Positions 1-4,966 of a DNA stretch of 5,224 nt are shown here, piece after piece. The notes beneath the pieces are model-generated. The model saw nothing but the letters and a program-made list of their open reading frames with translations, ran no database searches and had not been told where the DNA came from. Within the stretch, counting starts at the first letter, position 1. Each line of letters starts with the position of its first letter. Both the position numbers and the translations under genes were made by a program. This stretch comes from an archaeon (GTDB taxonomy: Archaea; Asgardarchaeota; Hermodarchaeia; Hermodarchaeales; Hermodarchaeaceae), in the NCBI GenBank assembly GCA_016550395.1, contig JABXGY010000327.1, positions 1 to 5,224 of the forward strand, given 5' to 3'.

Positions 1-663
1 GAGATAATGATTGTAATTACCCTGAGTAGACTCAGCACGCCCAATATTCAACAAAAGGGGTGCGGGATGAAAGATACAACCAATGTTCGCTAGGCCCGTA
101 TCGAGCACATCATCTGTAGGAGTCACCGAAGGAAGTATAGGTGACAACAGAGAACAATGTTCATCTGTATATTTGGCAGGAAATGTTGCCAAAGGCAATT
201 CGTTTTTGATTGCTATAACATGAGCATGTCCTGATGACTCCACCCGACTCACTAAAGGAAATGTTTGTGCCTCAGTAATGGGAGGATGCCAACCAAGAAT
301 GCTCTCAATGATATTCGCAACCTCTAGAGCACCCCCAGTTCTTCCAGGAATGAGAACAAGAATATGATTTGTCGAAAGATATTTCGCACAATGCCTAGCG
401 AGATCCCTATGCGCTGAAGCAGGAACTACAAAGAATACATACTCTGCTTTTGCCATTATTTTTTGAATACTCGTGGAACAAGAGGCTAATTGTGCAAACC
501 CCTCAATTTCACCCTGGACTTGAATTCCACCTTGGCGTTTGATAGGCTTAATGCGTGACTTGGACCGATTATAGAGGTGAACATCATAGCCATTCAGTGT
601 TAGATACGCAGCTAGTCCTTGACCTCCATGTCCAGCACCTAAAATTGCTATTTGCGCTGACAT
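1..663 (-). CDS. NAD(P)-dependent opine (octopine/nopaline) dehydrogenase family protein, C-terminus cut off by window edge
   Basis: The visible 221 residues begin MSAQIAILGAGHGG, a Rossmann nucleotide-binding strand with a GxGxxG-type loop at residues 9-14. A second beta strand ends in YNRS (31-34), where a basic residue follows instead of an acidic one, which suggests NADPH rather than NADH. Residues 131-140 (EAQTFPLVSR) and 199-211 (HPAPLLLNIGRAE) match conserved stretches of the opine dehydrogenase family; H199 sits where the family has its catalytic histidine. Such enzymes reductively condense an amino acid with a 2-oxo acid, or run the reverse reaction, in the cytoplasm. About 60% of the usual roughly 360 residues is present; the substrate-binding C-terminal helical domain lies outside the window, so the substrate cannot be predicted. 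The ATG start is backed by GGGAGG at 672-677, eight bases upstream. The gene is divergent from the winged-helix regulator at 869. I am sure of the family but not of the substrate. Confidence 0.88.
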   Translation of the reverse strand, partial: MSAQIAILGAGHGGQGLAAYLTLNGYDVHLYNRSKSRIKPIKRQGGIQVQGEIEGFAQLASCSTSIQKIMAKAEYVFFVVPASAHRDLARHCAKYLSTNHILVLIPGRTGGALEVANIIESILGWHPPITEAQTFPLVSRVESSGHAHVIAIKNELPLATFPAKYTDEHCSLLSPILPSVTPTDDVLDTGLANIGCIFHPAPLLLNIGRAESTQGNYNHYL

Positions 664-671
664 AGGTGAAG

Positions 672-677
672 CCTCCC
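672..677 (-). promoter_or_regulatory. Strong Shine-Dalgarno of the opine dehydrogenase gene
   Basis: On the minus strand this reads GGGAGG, eight bases before the ATG at 663-661. It is the best ribosome binding site in the window and fixes the start of the gene. It lies only five bases from the foot of the hairpin at 683-715, so folding of the leader could affect access to it; that effect is inference. Confidence 0.7.
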
Positions 678-682
678 GAGTT

Positions 683-715
683 GGCAGTAGGGTACCACGA
701 AGCCCTGTACCTGCC
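683..715 (-). promoter_or_regulatory. Hairpin-forming sequence in the likely leader of the opine dehydrogenase gene
   Basis: The outer arms GGCAG (683-687) and CTGCC (711-715) are perfectly complementary. Inside them, GGTAC (691-695) pairs with GTACC (707-711), or alternatively GGG (690-692) pairs with CCC (703-705). The GTACC arm shares base 711 with the outer CTGCC arm, so the foldings compete at that point. The element ends just upstream of the Shine-Dalgarno of the minus-strand gene. It could be a leader structure or a protein-binding dyad; no known riboswitch class is recognised. Confidence 0.4.
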
Positions 716-758
716 GAAAATCCCTGCATCTTAATAGAGCTGTTAGGTAGATGGCAGG

Positions 759-767
759 TATTTTTAG
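759..767 (-). promoter_or_regulatory. Candidate TATA-like box for the opine dehydrogenase gene
   Basis: The minus strand reads CTAAAAATA here. A transcript starting about 25-28 bases downstream would carry a leader of about 70 bases containing the hairpin at 683-715. Other AT-rich boxes nearby (727-737 and 771-782) could serve instead, so the exact promoter is uncertain, and the call depends on the organism being archaeal. Confidence 0.3.
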
Positions 768-784
768 AGTAAAGTTTTTTAACG

Positions 785-806
785 GTAAATTGTTATAACT
801 AGTTAC
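785..806. promoter_or_regulatory. 22-bp imperfect palindrome, candidate operator of the divergent winged-helix regulator
   Basis: Nine of the eleven base pairs across the centre (between 795 and 796) are complementary; only 789/802 and 791/800 mismatch. The outer arms are GTAA and TTAC and the core is GTTATAAC (792-799). A second, perfect 10-bp palindrome (TAACTAGTTA, 796-805) is nested in the right half. The element ends five bases before the TATA-like box of the regulator, where a bound dimer would meet TBP/TFB. The length fits a dimeric winged-helix protein, so autoregulation is the likely role; binding itself is inferred. Confidence 0.5.
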
Positions 807-810
807 GAGC

Positions 811-817
811 TATAAAT
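811..817 (+). promoter_or_regulatory. TATA-like box of the winged-helix regulator gene
   Basis: The sequence is TATAAAT. In archaea, transcription starts about 25 bases downstream of the box, here near 838-842, which would leave a leader of about 30 bases that includes the GGAGA ribosome binding site at 856-860. The geometry fits well. A bacterial -10 reading is possible but has no good -35 partner. Confidence 0.45.
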
Positions 818-855
818 CTTATGGACTGCTTTTTGTAGCTTAAAAAGCCCATTCC

Positions 856-860
856 GGAGA
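856..860 (+). promoter_or_regulatory. Shine-Dalgarno supporting a TTG start
   Basis: GGAGA lies eight bases before the TTG at 869. The next in-frame ATG (926) has no such motif in front of it, so this site decides the start of the regulator gene in favour of TTG. Confidence 0.6.
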
Positions 861-868
861 CACACATT

Positions 869-1438
869 TTGCCAAAGTCAAATAATAAAACAGCACGTTC
901 AGTTAAAAGTCAAAAATCCGCTGCGATGCTTGTTAACCCGATATCAGCCAGCATACTTCGTCATCTCTCTGAAAAAGAACGTTCACTAACTGAACTATCG
1001 AAAATCCTAGGCCTGAGTAAACCCCGTATTAGTTATCATCTCAAACGCTTAGAAGAAGAAGACCTGATTGAACGTACCAGAGAGGAATATTATCGCGGTG
1101 GCGTGCGAAAATTCTACAAGGCCCGTATTCCTTTCCAATGGCCAAAACTTGCCTCTCTTAATCTTGCCCAACGAGAAGCCCAACTGCTTCCAATCAAAAC
1201 TTTCCTATGGGGCTACCTTCTAGGCAAACTCGGGGGTAAAAATCTTGATTTTCACCACCTGATTGGTAAAAGGATCGATGAAGCAGCCCAAGAGCTTGCA
1301 GAAACATTTGAACAGTTGATTGATAATGGAGATGAGCTTGACGAAAAAGAAGCGGATTTGCTGTATCTTAAGCTCCTGCATCGACTAGTAAGTGCGTATC
1401 TGGAAGAGGAGAAGATACCAGTCAAATTAGTCGATTAA
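869..1438 (+). CDS. ArsR-like winged helix-turn-helix transcriptional regulator
   Basis: The 189-residue protein carries one winged-helix domain. Residues 24-36 form the first helix (NPISASILRHLSE), 39-49 the second, 50-62 the recognition helix (SKPRISYHLKRLE), and 65-86 the beta wing ending in KFYKAR. The first 20 residues are basic and likely disordered. Residues from about 98 to the end are helical and acidic, probably a dimerisation or effector-binding part; I cannot name its ligand. There is no cysteine anywhere, so thiol-based metal or redox sensing as in classical ArsR proteins is excluded. It starts at TTG, supported by GGAGA at 856-860; the alternative ATG is at 926. It is divergent from the opine dehydrogenase gene and follows a 22-bp palindrome, so it probably controls itself and that neighbour. 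Family assignment is firm; the target is inferred. Confidence 0.88.
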   Translation: MPKSNNKTARSVKSQKSAAMLVNPISASILRHLSEKERSLTELSKILGLSKPRISYHLKRLEEEDLIERTREEYYRGGVRKFYKARIPFQWPKLASLNLAQREAQLLPIKTFLWGYLLGKLGGKNLDFHHLIGKRIDEAAQELAETFEQLIDNGDELDEKEADLLYLKLLHRLVSAYLEEEKIPVKLVD

Positions 1439-1454
1439 ATCATGAGAAACATCC

Positions 1455-1459
1455 TTTTT
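1455..1459 (+). terminator. Short T-tract after the regulator gene, possible archaeal-type terminator
   Basis: Five T residues begin 17 bases after the stop codon of the regulator, with no GC-rich hairpin before them. Archaeal termination often needs only such a tract. The evidence is weak because the tract is short. Confidence 0.25.
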
Positions 1460-1474
1460 ACTTAAGTCTTAAGT
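1460..1474. repeat. 15-bp perfect inverted repeat between the regulator and YyaL-like genes
   Basis: The sequence ACTTAAGTCTTAAGT is a perfect 7-bp inverted repeat around T1467 and at the same time two tandem copies of CTTAAGT. It lies in the 173-base gap before the YyaL-like gene, about 58 bases upstream of a TATA-like box at 1532. It is AT-rich and could be an operator or chance; it is too weak a hairpin for a terminator. Confidence 0.35.
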
Positions 1475-1531
1475 TAGCTATTTCTAAGCCCTTTGACTAT
1501 TCCCATGGCAACCGAGGAATTATTCTTCAGG

Positions 1532-1537
1532 TTTATA
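1532..1537 (+). promoter_or_regulatory. Candidate TATA-like box for the YyaL-like gene
   Basis: TTTATA would place the transcript start near 1560 and give a leader of about 50 bases. A second candidate, GGATAAAAAAAC at 1567-1578, would place the start near 1600 and give a nearly leaderless transcript for the ATG at 1612. I cannot choose between them from sequence alone. Confidence 0.3.
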
Positions 1538-1611
1538 GTACTGGAGACCTCATTGGTAAAACGCTAGGATAAAAAAACGAACACACGATTCTCATTTTGA
1601 GAATTGAGAAC

Positions 1612-3711
1612 ATGACAAAGAGAAAAAGGAAGCACGTAAATCAGCTCATTCATGAAAAAAGTCCCTATCTATTACAACATGCAAATAATCCCGTGAATTG
1701 GTTTCCTTGGGGCGATAAAGCATTTGCGAAGGCTAAGAAAGAGGATAAGCCCATTTTCCTCTCTATTGGCTACAGCACCTGCCATTGGTGTCATGTCATG
1801 GAAAGAGAATCCTTTGAAAATTCACGAATTGCTAAGCTAATGAATGATGCCTTTGTCAACATCAAGGTAGATCGAGAGGAGCGCCCTGATATCGATTCAC
1901 TTTATATGTCGGTTGCCCAAATGATGACCGGGGGCGGAGGTTGGCCATTAACGATTATTATGACACCGGATAAGCGACCATTTTTTGCTGCGACGTATAT
2001 CCCACCGGAATCGCGGTTTGGTCGTATTGGAATGGATGAGTTAATCCCGGAAATCCAACGATTATGGAAGCAGGATCGTAAACGGTTAGACACTATTACT
2101 AAGAATATCCAAGAAAGCCTCGAGACTTTAGCTCAGGGATCATCTGGTGCCCAGTTAGAAGAAGGGGTCTTGGAATTAGCGTTTGATCGATTGCAGGAAC
2201 GGTTTGATGAACAGTATGGAGGATTTGGTTTTCGTCCAAAATTTCCTTCTCCACATAATCTTATGTTCTTACTCCGATATTGGAAACGCACACAAAACGG
2301 TGACGCTCTCCGGATGGTAGAAAAAACTTTGCAGGCGGTGCGGTTGGGTGGCATCTTTGACCATGTGGGATTTGGGTTTCATCGTTATTCCACGGATCCG
2401 AAGTGGTTGCTTCCGCATTTTGAGAAGATGTTGTATGATCAAGCGATGTTGACGATGGCGTATGCTGAGGCCTATCAGGCAACGAAGAAGGACGAATATG
2501 GTCAAACAGTGCGCGAGATCATTACTTATGTGAGACGGGATATGACGAGTCCTGAAGGGGGTTTTTATTCAGCTGAGGATGCGGATAGTGAAGGTGAAGA
2601 AGGAAAGTTTTACGTGTGGACAGAGGAAGAAGTCCGTAAGGTGTTATCTAAAAAAGAAGCAGAGGTATACCTGAAGGTCTATAATTTCACAACTGACGGG
2701 AATTTCCTGGATGAAGCGACCGGGAAACGAATGGGCACAAACATTCCCCACCTTCAAAAATCGTTGGCAGCAGAGGCAAAAGAACAGAAGATGACAGAAA
2801 AAGCTTTCATAAAAATTCTAGAAGAAGCCCGAAAGAAGCTTTTCACAATAAGAGAACAGCGTATCCATCCCCACAAAGATGACAAGATTCTTACCGATTG
2901 GAATGGCCTCATGATTGCGGCGTTGGCAAAAGCAGCAAGGGTCCTAGATGAGCCTATCTTTTTCGAAGCAGCGAAACACGCCGCAACTTTTGTATTAACG
3001 CAAATGCAAAACGAGGAAGGTCGGTTGCTTCATCGATACCGAGATGGTGAAGCGGCAATCCCTGCCTTTCTTGATGATTATGCTTTCATGATTTGGGGAT
3101 TATTAGAACTCTATGAAACAACCTTGGAACCCGAATATTTACAGAAGGCCATTGATTTGAACACAGAATTGTTTGCCCATTTCTGGGACGAAACCCATGG
3201 CGGATTCTTCTTCACAGCGGATGATGCTGAAGATTTACTAGTTCGAAAGAAAGACGCCTATGATGGAGCCATCCCATCTGGAAATTCCGTTGCCATGTTG
3301 AATCTCCTCCGATTGGCCCGTATCACTGCAGAATCTGACCTTGAATTGAAGGCGGCAAAAATTGGGCAGGCTTTCGCTGGCGATGTGCTAAGCACCCCGC
3401 CTGGGTTTACACTCATGATTAGTAGCGTCGATTTCGCTGTTGGTCCCAATTTCGAAATTGTCATTGTTGGTGATCCTGCAGCGTTAGATACCCAGACGAT
3501 GGTGAAGACCATTAATAATCAGTTTCTTCCTAATAAGGTGACTCTCCTCATTCCCACTGATGATAACGGTGAGGTCCTAATGAAGCTAGCGCCGTTTACA
3601 AAGGATTACAAACCCATTGATGGCAAGGCAACAGCATTTGTCTGTGCGAACCATGTATGTCAAAGACCAACCACTGATGTGAAGACCATGCTCAAGCTTT
3701 TAGGTTCATAG
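1612..3711 (+). CDS. YyaL/SPATA20-family protein: thioredoxin-like DUF255 domain plus six-hairpin (alpha/alpha)6 barrel
   Basis: The 699-residue product has the full length of this family (COG1331). The N-terminal thioredoxin-like domain (about 8-165) shows NPVNWFPWG, then KPIFLSIGYSTCHWCHVM with the CxxC pair at C57 and C60, VDREERPDID, and GGWPLTIIMTP with the thioredoxin-like cis-proline region. The rest is a helical-hairpin barrel with family hallmarks: PHFEKMLYDQA (about 268), AEDADSEGEEGKFYVW (about 321), DDKILTDWNGL (about 423), FLDDYAFMIWGLLELYE (about 486) and GAIPSGNSVAML (about 552). There is no signal peptide or membrane segment, so it is cytoplasmic. The barrel resembles sugar epimerases and glycosidases; the reaction is unknown, and a redox role is inferred only from CxxC. 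I prefer ATG 1612, which has a weak GAGA at 1599-1602; an in-frame TTG at 1597 would add five residues. It ends in a six-base overlap with the convergent methyltransferase gene. Confidence 0.93.
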   Translation: MTKRKRKHVNQLIHEKSPYLLQHANNPVNWFPWGDKAFAKAKKEDKPIFLSIGYSTCHWCHVMERESFENSRIAKLMNDAFVNIKVDREERPDIDSLYMSVAQMMTGGGGWPLTIIMTPDKRPFFAATYIPPESRFGRIGMDELIPEIQRLWKQDRKRLDTITKNIQESLETLAQGSSGAQLEEGVLELAFDRLQERFDEQYGGFGFRPKFPSPHNLMFLLRYWKRTQNGDALRMVEKTLQAVRLGGIFDHVGFGFHRYSTDPKWLLPHFEKMLYDQAMLTMAYAEAYQATKKDEYGQTVREIITYVRRDMTSPEGGFYSAEDADSEGEEGKFYVWTEEEVRKVLSKKEAEVYLKVYNFTTDGNFLDEATGKRMGTNIPHLQKSLAAEAKEQKMTEKAFIKILEEARKKLFTIREQRIHPHKDDKILTDWNGLMIAALAKAARVLDEPIFFEAAKHAATFVLTQMQNEEGRLLHRYRDGEAAIPAFLDDYAFMIWGLLELYETTLEPEYLQKAIDLNTELFAHFWDETHGGFFFTADDAEDLLVRKKDAYDGAIPSGNSVAMLNLLRLARITAESDLELKAAKIGQAFAGDVLSTPPGFTLMISSVDFAVGPNFEIVIVGDPAALDTQTMVKTINNQFLPNKVTLLIPTDDNGEVLMKLAPFTKDYKPIDGKATAFVCANHVCQRPTTDVKTMLKLLGS

Positions 3712-4455
3712 AGTTTTCCGAGCACGTATACAAAGGAATGTGGGATTTCGAGATACTTTGTCATAGTCCTTGGGATTTTGATGTTTGAAATCTTCTGTCG
3801 GTTGAGGTTCAATGAGTTTGTCGAGATGAAATCCTGCTTGGTGTAAACATTCAAAAAAATGGCTTAGTGGTCTTCGATACGATAATACTGGAACAGGCTT
3901 CCCAAATCCTGTCCAGATTAATTCTACGAGTTCGAGATTGAAGTAGTTTTTTGGTTTTTTTGTCCGCCTTGGATGATCTGGGTTCGACCATTTGTTATGA
4001 GGATGTTCGGTTGAGAATATGAAATATCCATCATCGCATAGTATACGGTAAAATTCGGCGAAGAGTGGAACCCAATTTCTGATATAATCCAAAACAAGTG
4101 AGGAGAAAACAACATCGATTGACTTATCGGCTAGGAAATCGAGGGGTTCATCAAGATTTGCGAGACGAATTGTTGCTCGGTCTCCTAACCGTTGTTTGGC
4201 GAAATGAATCATTTTGGGACTGATGTCAATAGCAGTAACTGTGGCTCCTCGATCGAGTAGAATTTCTGCGTATAGACCAGGTCCGCAGCCTGCATCAAGA
4301 ACGTGCTTTCCTTTGACATCCGGCAGGAGCGATAACGTGGCAGGTCGCTCAAGATAGGCGTTATAATCCTTGGTTTCTATTCGGGTATTAAATTCTTCAG
4401 CCATAGCTTCATAGGCATCCAAGGCAATCGGTTTTCTCCTTTCTCGCTCATTCAA
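3706..4455 (-). CDS. Class I SAM-dependent methyltransferase
   Basis: The 249-residue protein has the seven-strand methyltransferase fold of the UbiE/Methyltransf_11 type. Motif I is HVLDAGCGPG (51-60). Strand 2 ends in AIDIS with D77, which should bind the ribose of SAM. LANLDEPLDF follows at 98-107, strand 4 is SIDVVFSSLVLDYI (112-125), and YRILCDDGYFIFSTEHP (136-152) holds the usual turn before strand 5. The N-terminal AYEAMAEEFN is a common opening in this family. The C-terminal part (about 165-249) is the variable substrate region; the substrate, small molecule or macromolecule, cannot be told. The start is TTG with AGGG eight bases upstream; the ATG at 4451-4449 is out of frame, and the first in-frame ATG (codon 18) would remove part of the fold's first helix. 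It converges on the YyaL-like gene with a six-base overlap and is divergent from the AhpD-like gene. Confidence 0.9.
   Translation of the reverse strand: MNERERRKPIALDAYEAMAEEFNTRIETKDYNAYLERPATLSLLPDVKGKHVLDAGCGPGLYAEILLDRGATVTAIDISPKMIHFAKQRLGDRATIRLANLDEPLDFLADKSIDVVFSSLVLDYIRNWVPLFAEFYRILCDDGYFIFSTEHPHNKWSNPDHPRRTKKPKNYFNLELVELIWTGFGKPVPVLSYRRPLSHFFECLHQAGFHLDKLIEPQPTEDFKHQNPKDYDKVSRNPTFLCIRARKTL
3947..3961 (+). terminator. Paired T-tracts inside the methyltransferase gene, candidate terminator for the YyaL-like transcript
   Basis: The plus strand has T6 (3947-3952) and T7 (3955-3961) separated by GG. They lie about 235 bases after the stop of the YyaL-like gene. Because that gene overlaps its convergent neighbour, its transcript has to end inside the methyltransferase gene, and archaeal termination uses such tracts. 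On the coding strand they simply encode Lys-Lys-Pro-Lys-Asn, so chance is a fair alternative. Confidence 0.25.
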
Positions 4456-4463
4456 TGTGTGAA

Positions 4464-4467
4464 CCCT
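4464..4467 (-). promoter_or_regulatory. Weak Shine-Dalgarno supporting the TTG start of the methyltransferase
   Basis: On the minus strand AGGG lies eight bases before TTG 4455. It is short, but its spacing equals that of the other supported starts in the window. Confidence 0.4.
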
Positions 4468-4480
4468 AGCGTCAGAGAGA

Positions 4481-4507
4481 TTACGAAATTCAAGAATATT
4501 TCGGTAA
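4481..4507. promoter_or_regulatory. Inverted repeat at the methyltransferase promoter region
   Basis: TTAC plus GAAAT (4481-4489) pairs with ATTTC, G and GTAA (4498-4507), leaving one bulged base and an eight-base loop. On the minus strand the right arm reads ACCGAAATATTC, which resembles an archaeal BRE/TATA unit and would start a transcript near 4470. The dyad may be an operator covering the methyltransferase promoter. No matching regulator is encoded beside it. Confidence 0.38.
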
Positions 4508-4552
4508 CAAAAATCACGGTTGAAACAGTCAGCCTCTGAGAAAATCTAATTT

Positions 4553-4576
4553 CTTTTAATCTGGAAAAACCAGTTA
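4553..4576 (+). promoter_or_regulatory. TATA-like box with adjoining dyad before the AhpD-like/DUF302 operon
   Basis: CTTTTAAT at 4553-4560 is a possible TATA-like box; a transcript from near 4585 would have a short leader before the ATG at 4607. Right after it, CTGG (4561-4564) pairs with CCAG (4570-4573) around AAAAA, and TAA/TTA (4557-4559, 4574-4576) extends the dyad with one bulged T. A protein bound there would overlap the promoter. Both parts are short, so this is tentative. Confidence 0.3.
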
Positions 4577-4596
4577 ACACTATTTCAAATGATTTT

Positions 4597-4601
4597 GGTG
4601 A
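4597..4601 (+). promoter_or_regulatory. Shine-Dalgarno-like GGTGA favouring the ATG at 4607
   Basis: GGTGA lies five bases before ATG 4607. The upstream in-frame ATG at 4589 has no purine-rich motif in front of it, and the ATG at 4601 overlaps this site. Confidence 0.4.
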
Positions 4602-4606
4602 TGTCA

Positions 4607-4948
4607 ATGGATGATGATATGAACGAATATTTCAAGACTGCTAGTAAGACTCTCAAAGCCTTAGGACAGTTTAATCCCAAAGCCATGAAAGGGTTCCAAG
4701 AATTCTTGCAGAATGTCAAAGCAGATAGTGCCTTATCGAAGAAAATCAAGGAAATCATTGGAATAGCTATCTCGGTGTATATTCAATGTCAGTTTTGTAC
4801 AGCTTGGCATGTGAAACGTGCTATGGAGGCGGGTGCGAATAGGGAAGAAATACTGGAAGCGTGCCAGGTTGCAGCTATGGTCGGTGGTGGGCATTCCCTG
4901 ATGTCCACGCACTATGCACTTAAAGTAGTTGATGACTTTAGAAAGTAG
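4607..4948 (+). CDS. AhpD-like carboxymuconolactone decarboxylase-family protein (CxxCxxxH redox type)
   Basis: The 113-residue, all-helical protein matches the carboxymuconolactone decarboxylase/AhpD family in length and pattern. Residues 50-68 read IIGIAISVYIQCQFCTAWH, giving C61-x-x-C64-x-x-x-H68, the catalytic pattern of AhpD-type proteins, where the two cysteines form a reversible disulfide. EILEACQVAAMVGGGHSLM (81-99) is the typical second conserved helix pair. Members usually form homotrimers or hexamers and act as disulfide reductases or peroxidases; the decarboxylase branch usually lacks the CxxC. It is cytoplasmic, with no signal peptide. ATG 4607 is chosen over the in-frame ATGs at 4589 and 4601 because GGTGA stands five bases before it. 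A DUF302 gene starts 18 bases after the stop, so the two are probably co-transcribed. The redox-active family is sure; the partner and substrate are not known. Confidence 0.88.
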   Translation: MDDDMNEYFKTASKTLKALGQFNPKAMKGFQEFLQNVKADSALSKKIKEIIGIAISVYIQCQFCTAWHVKRAMEAGANREEILEACQVAAMVGGGHSLMSTHYALKVVDDFRK

Positions 4949-4966
4949 CAGTAAAGGTGGTTGGAA

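Noticed and set aside
869..1438. Regulator as a metal-sensing ArsR/SmtB repressor
   Set aside because: The protein has no cysteine, and its few histidines do not form a known ArsR metal site.
1902..2505. Four open frames of 63-78 codons on the minus strand within the YyaL-like gene
   Set aside because: They lie opposite a strongly conserved coding region, have no domain-like sequence, and are what chance gives on the reverse strand.
3258..3854. Minus-strand open frames at 3258-3512 and 3660-3854
   Set aside because: They are shadows of the YyaL-like and methyltransferase genes, with no recognisable protein features.
3946..3952. Phased A-AAA-AAC slippery heptamer on the methyltransferase coding strand, as in -1 frameshifting
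   Set aside because: The zero frame already gives a full-length, well-formed methyltransferase. The -1 frame adds only a few tens of codons without recognisable content, and no stimulating structure was found.
3924..4115. 63-codon minus-strand open frame in another frame of the methyltransferase gene
   Set aside because: It overlaps motifs of the methyltransferase and has no support of its own.
4589..4606. Upstream ATG at 4589 as the start of the AhpD-like protein
   Set aside because: It has no ribosome binding site, and the added residues (MILVMS) are not part of the family; GGTGA fits the ATG at 4607 better.
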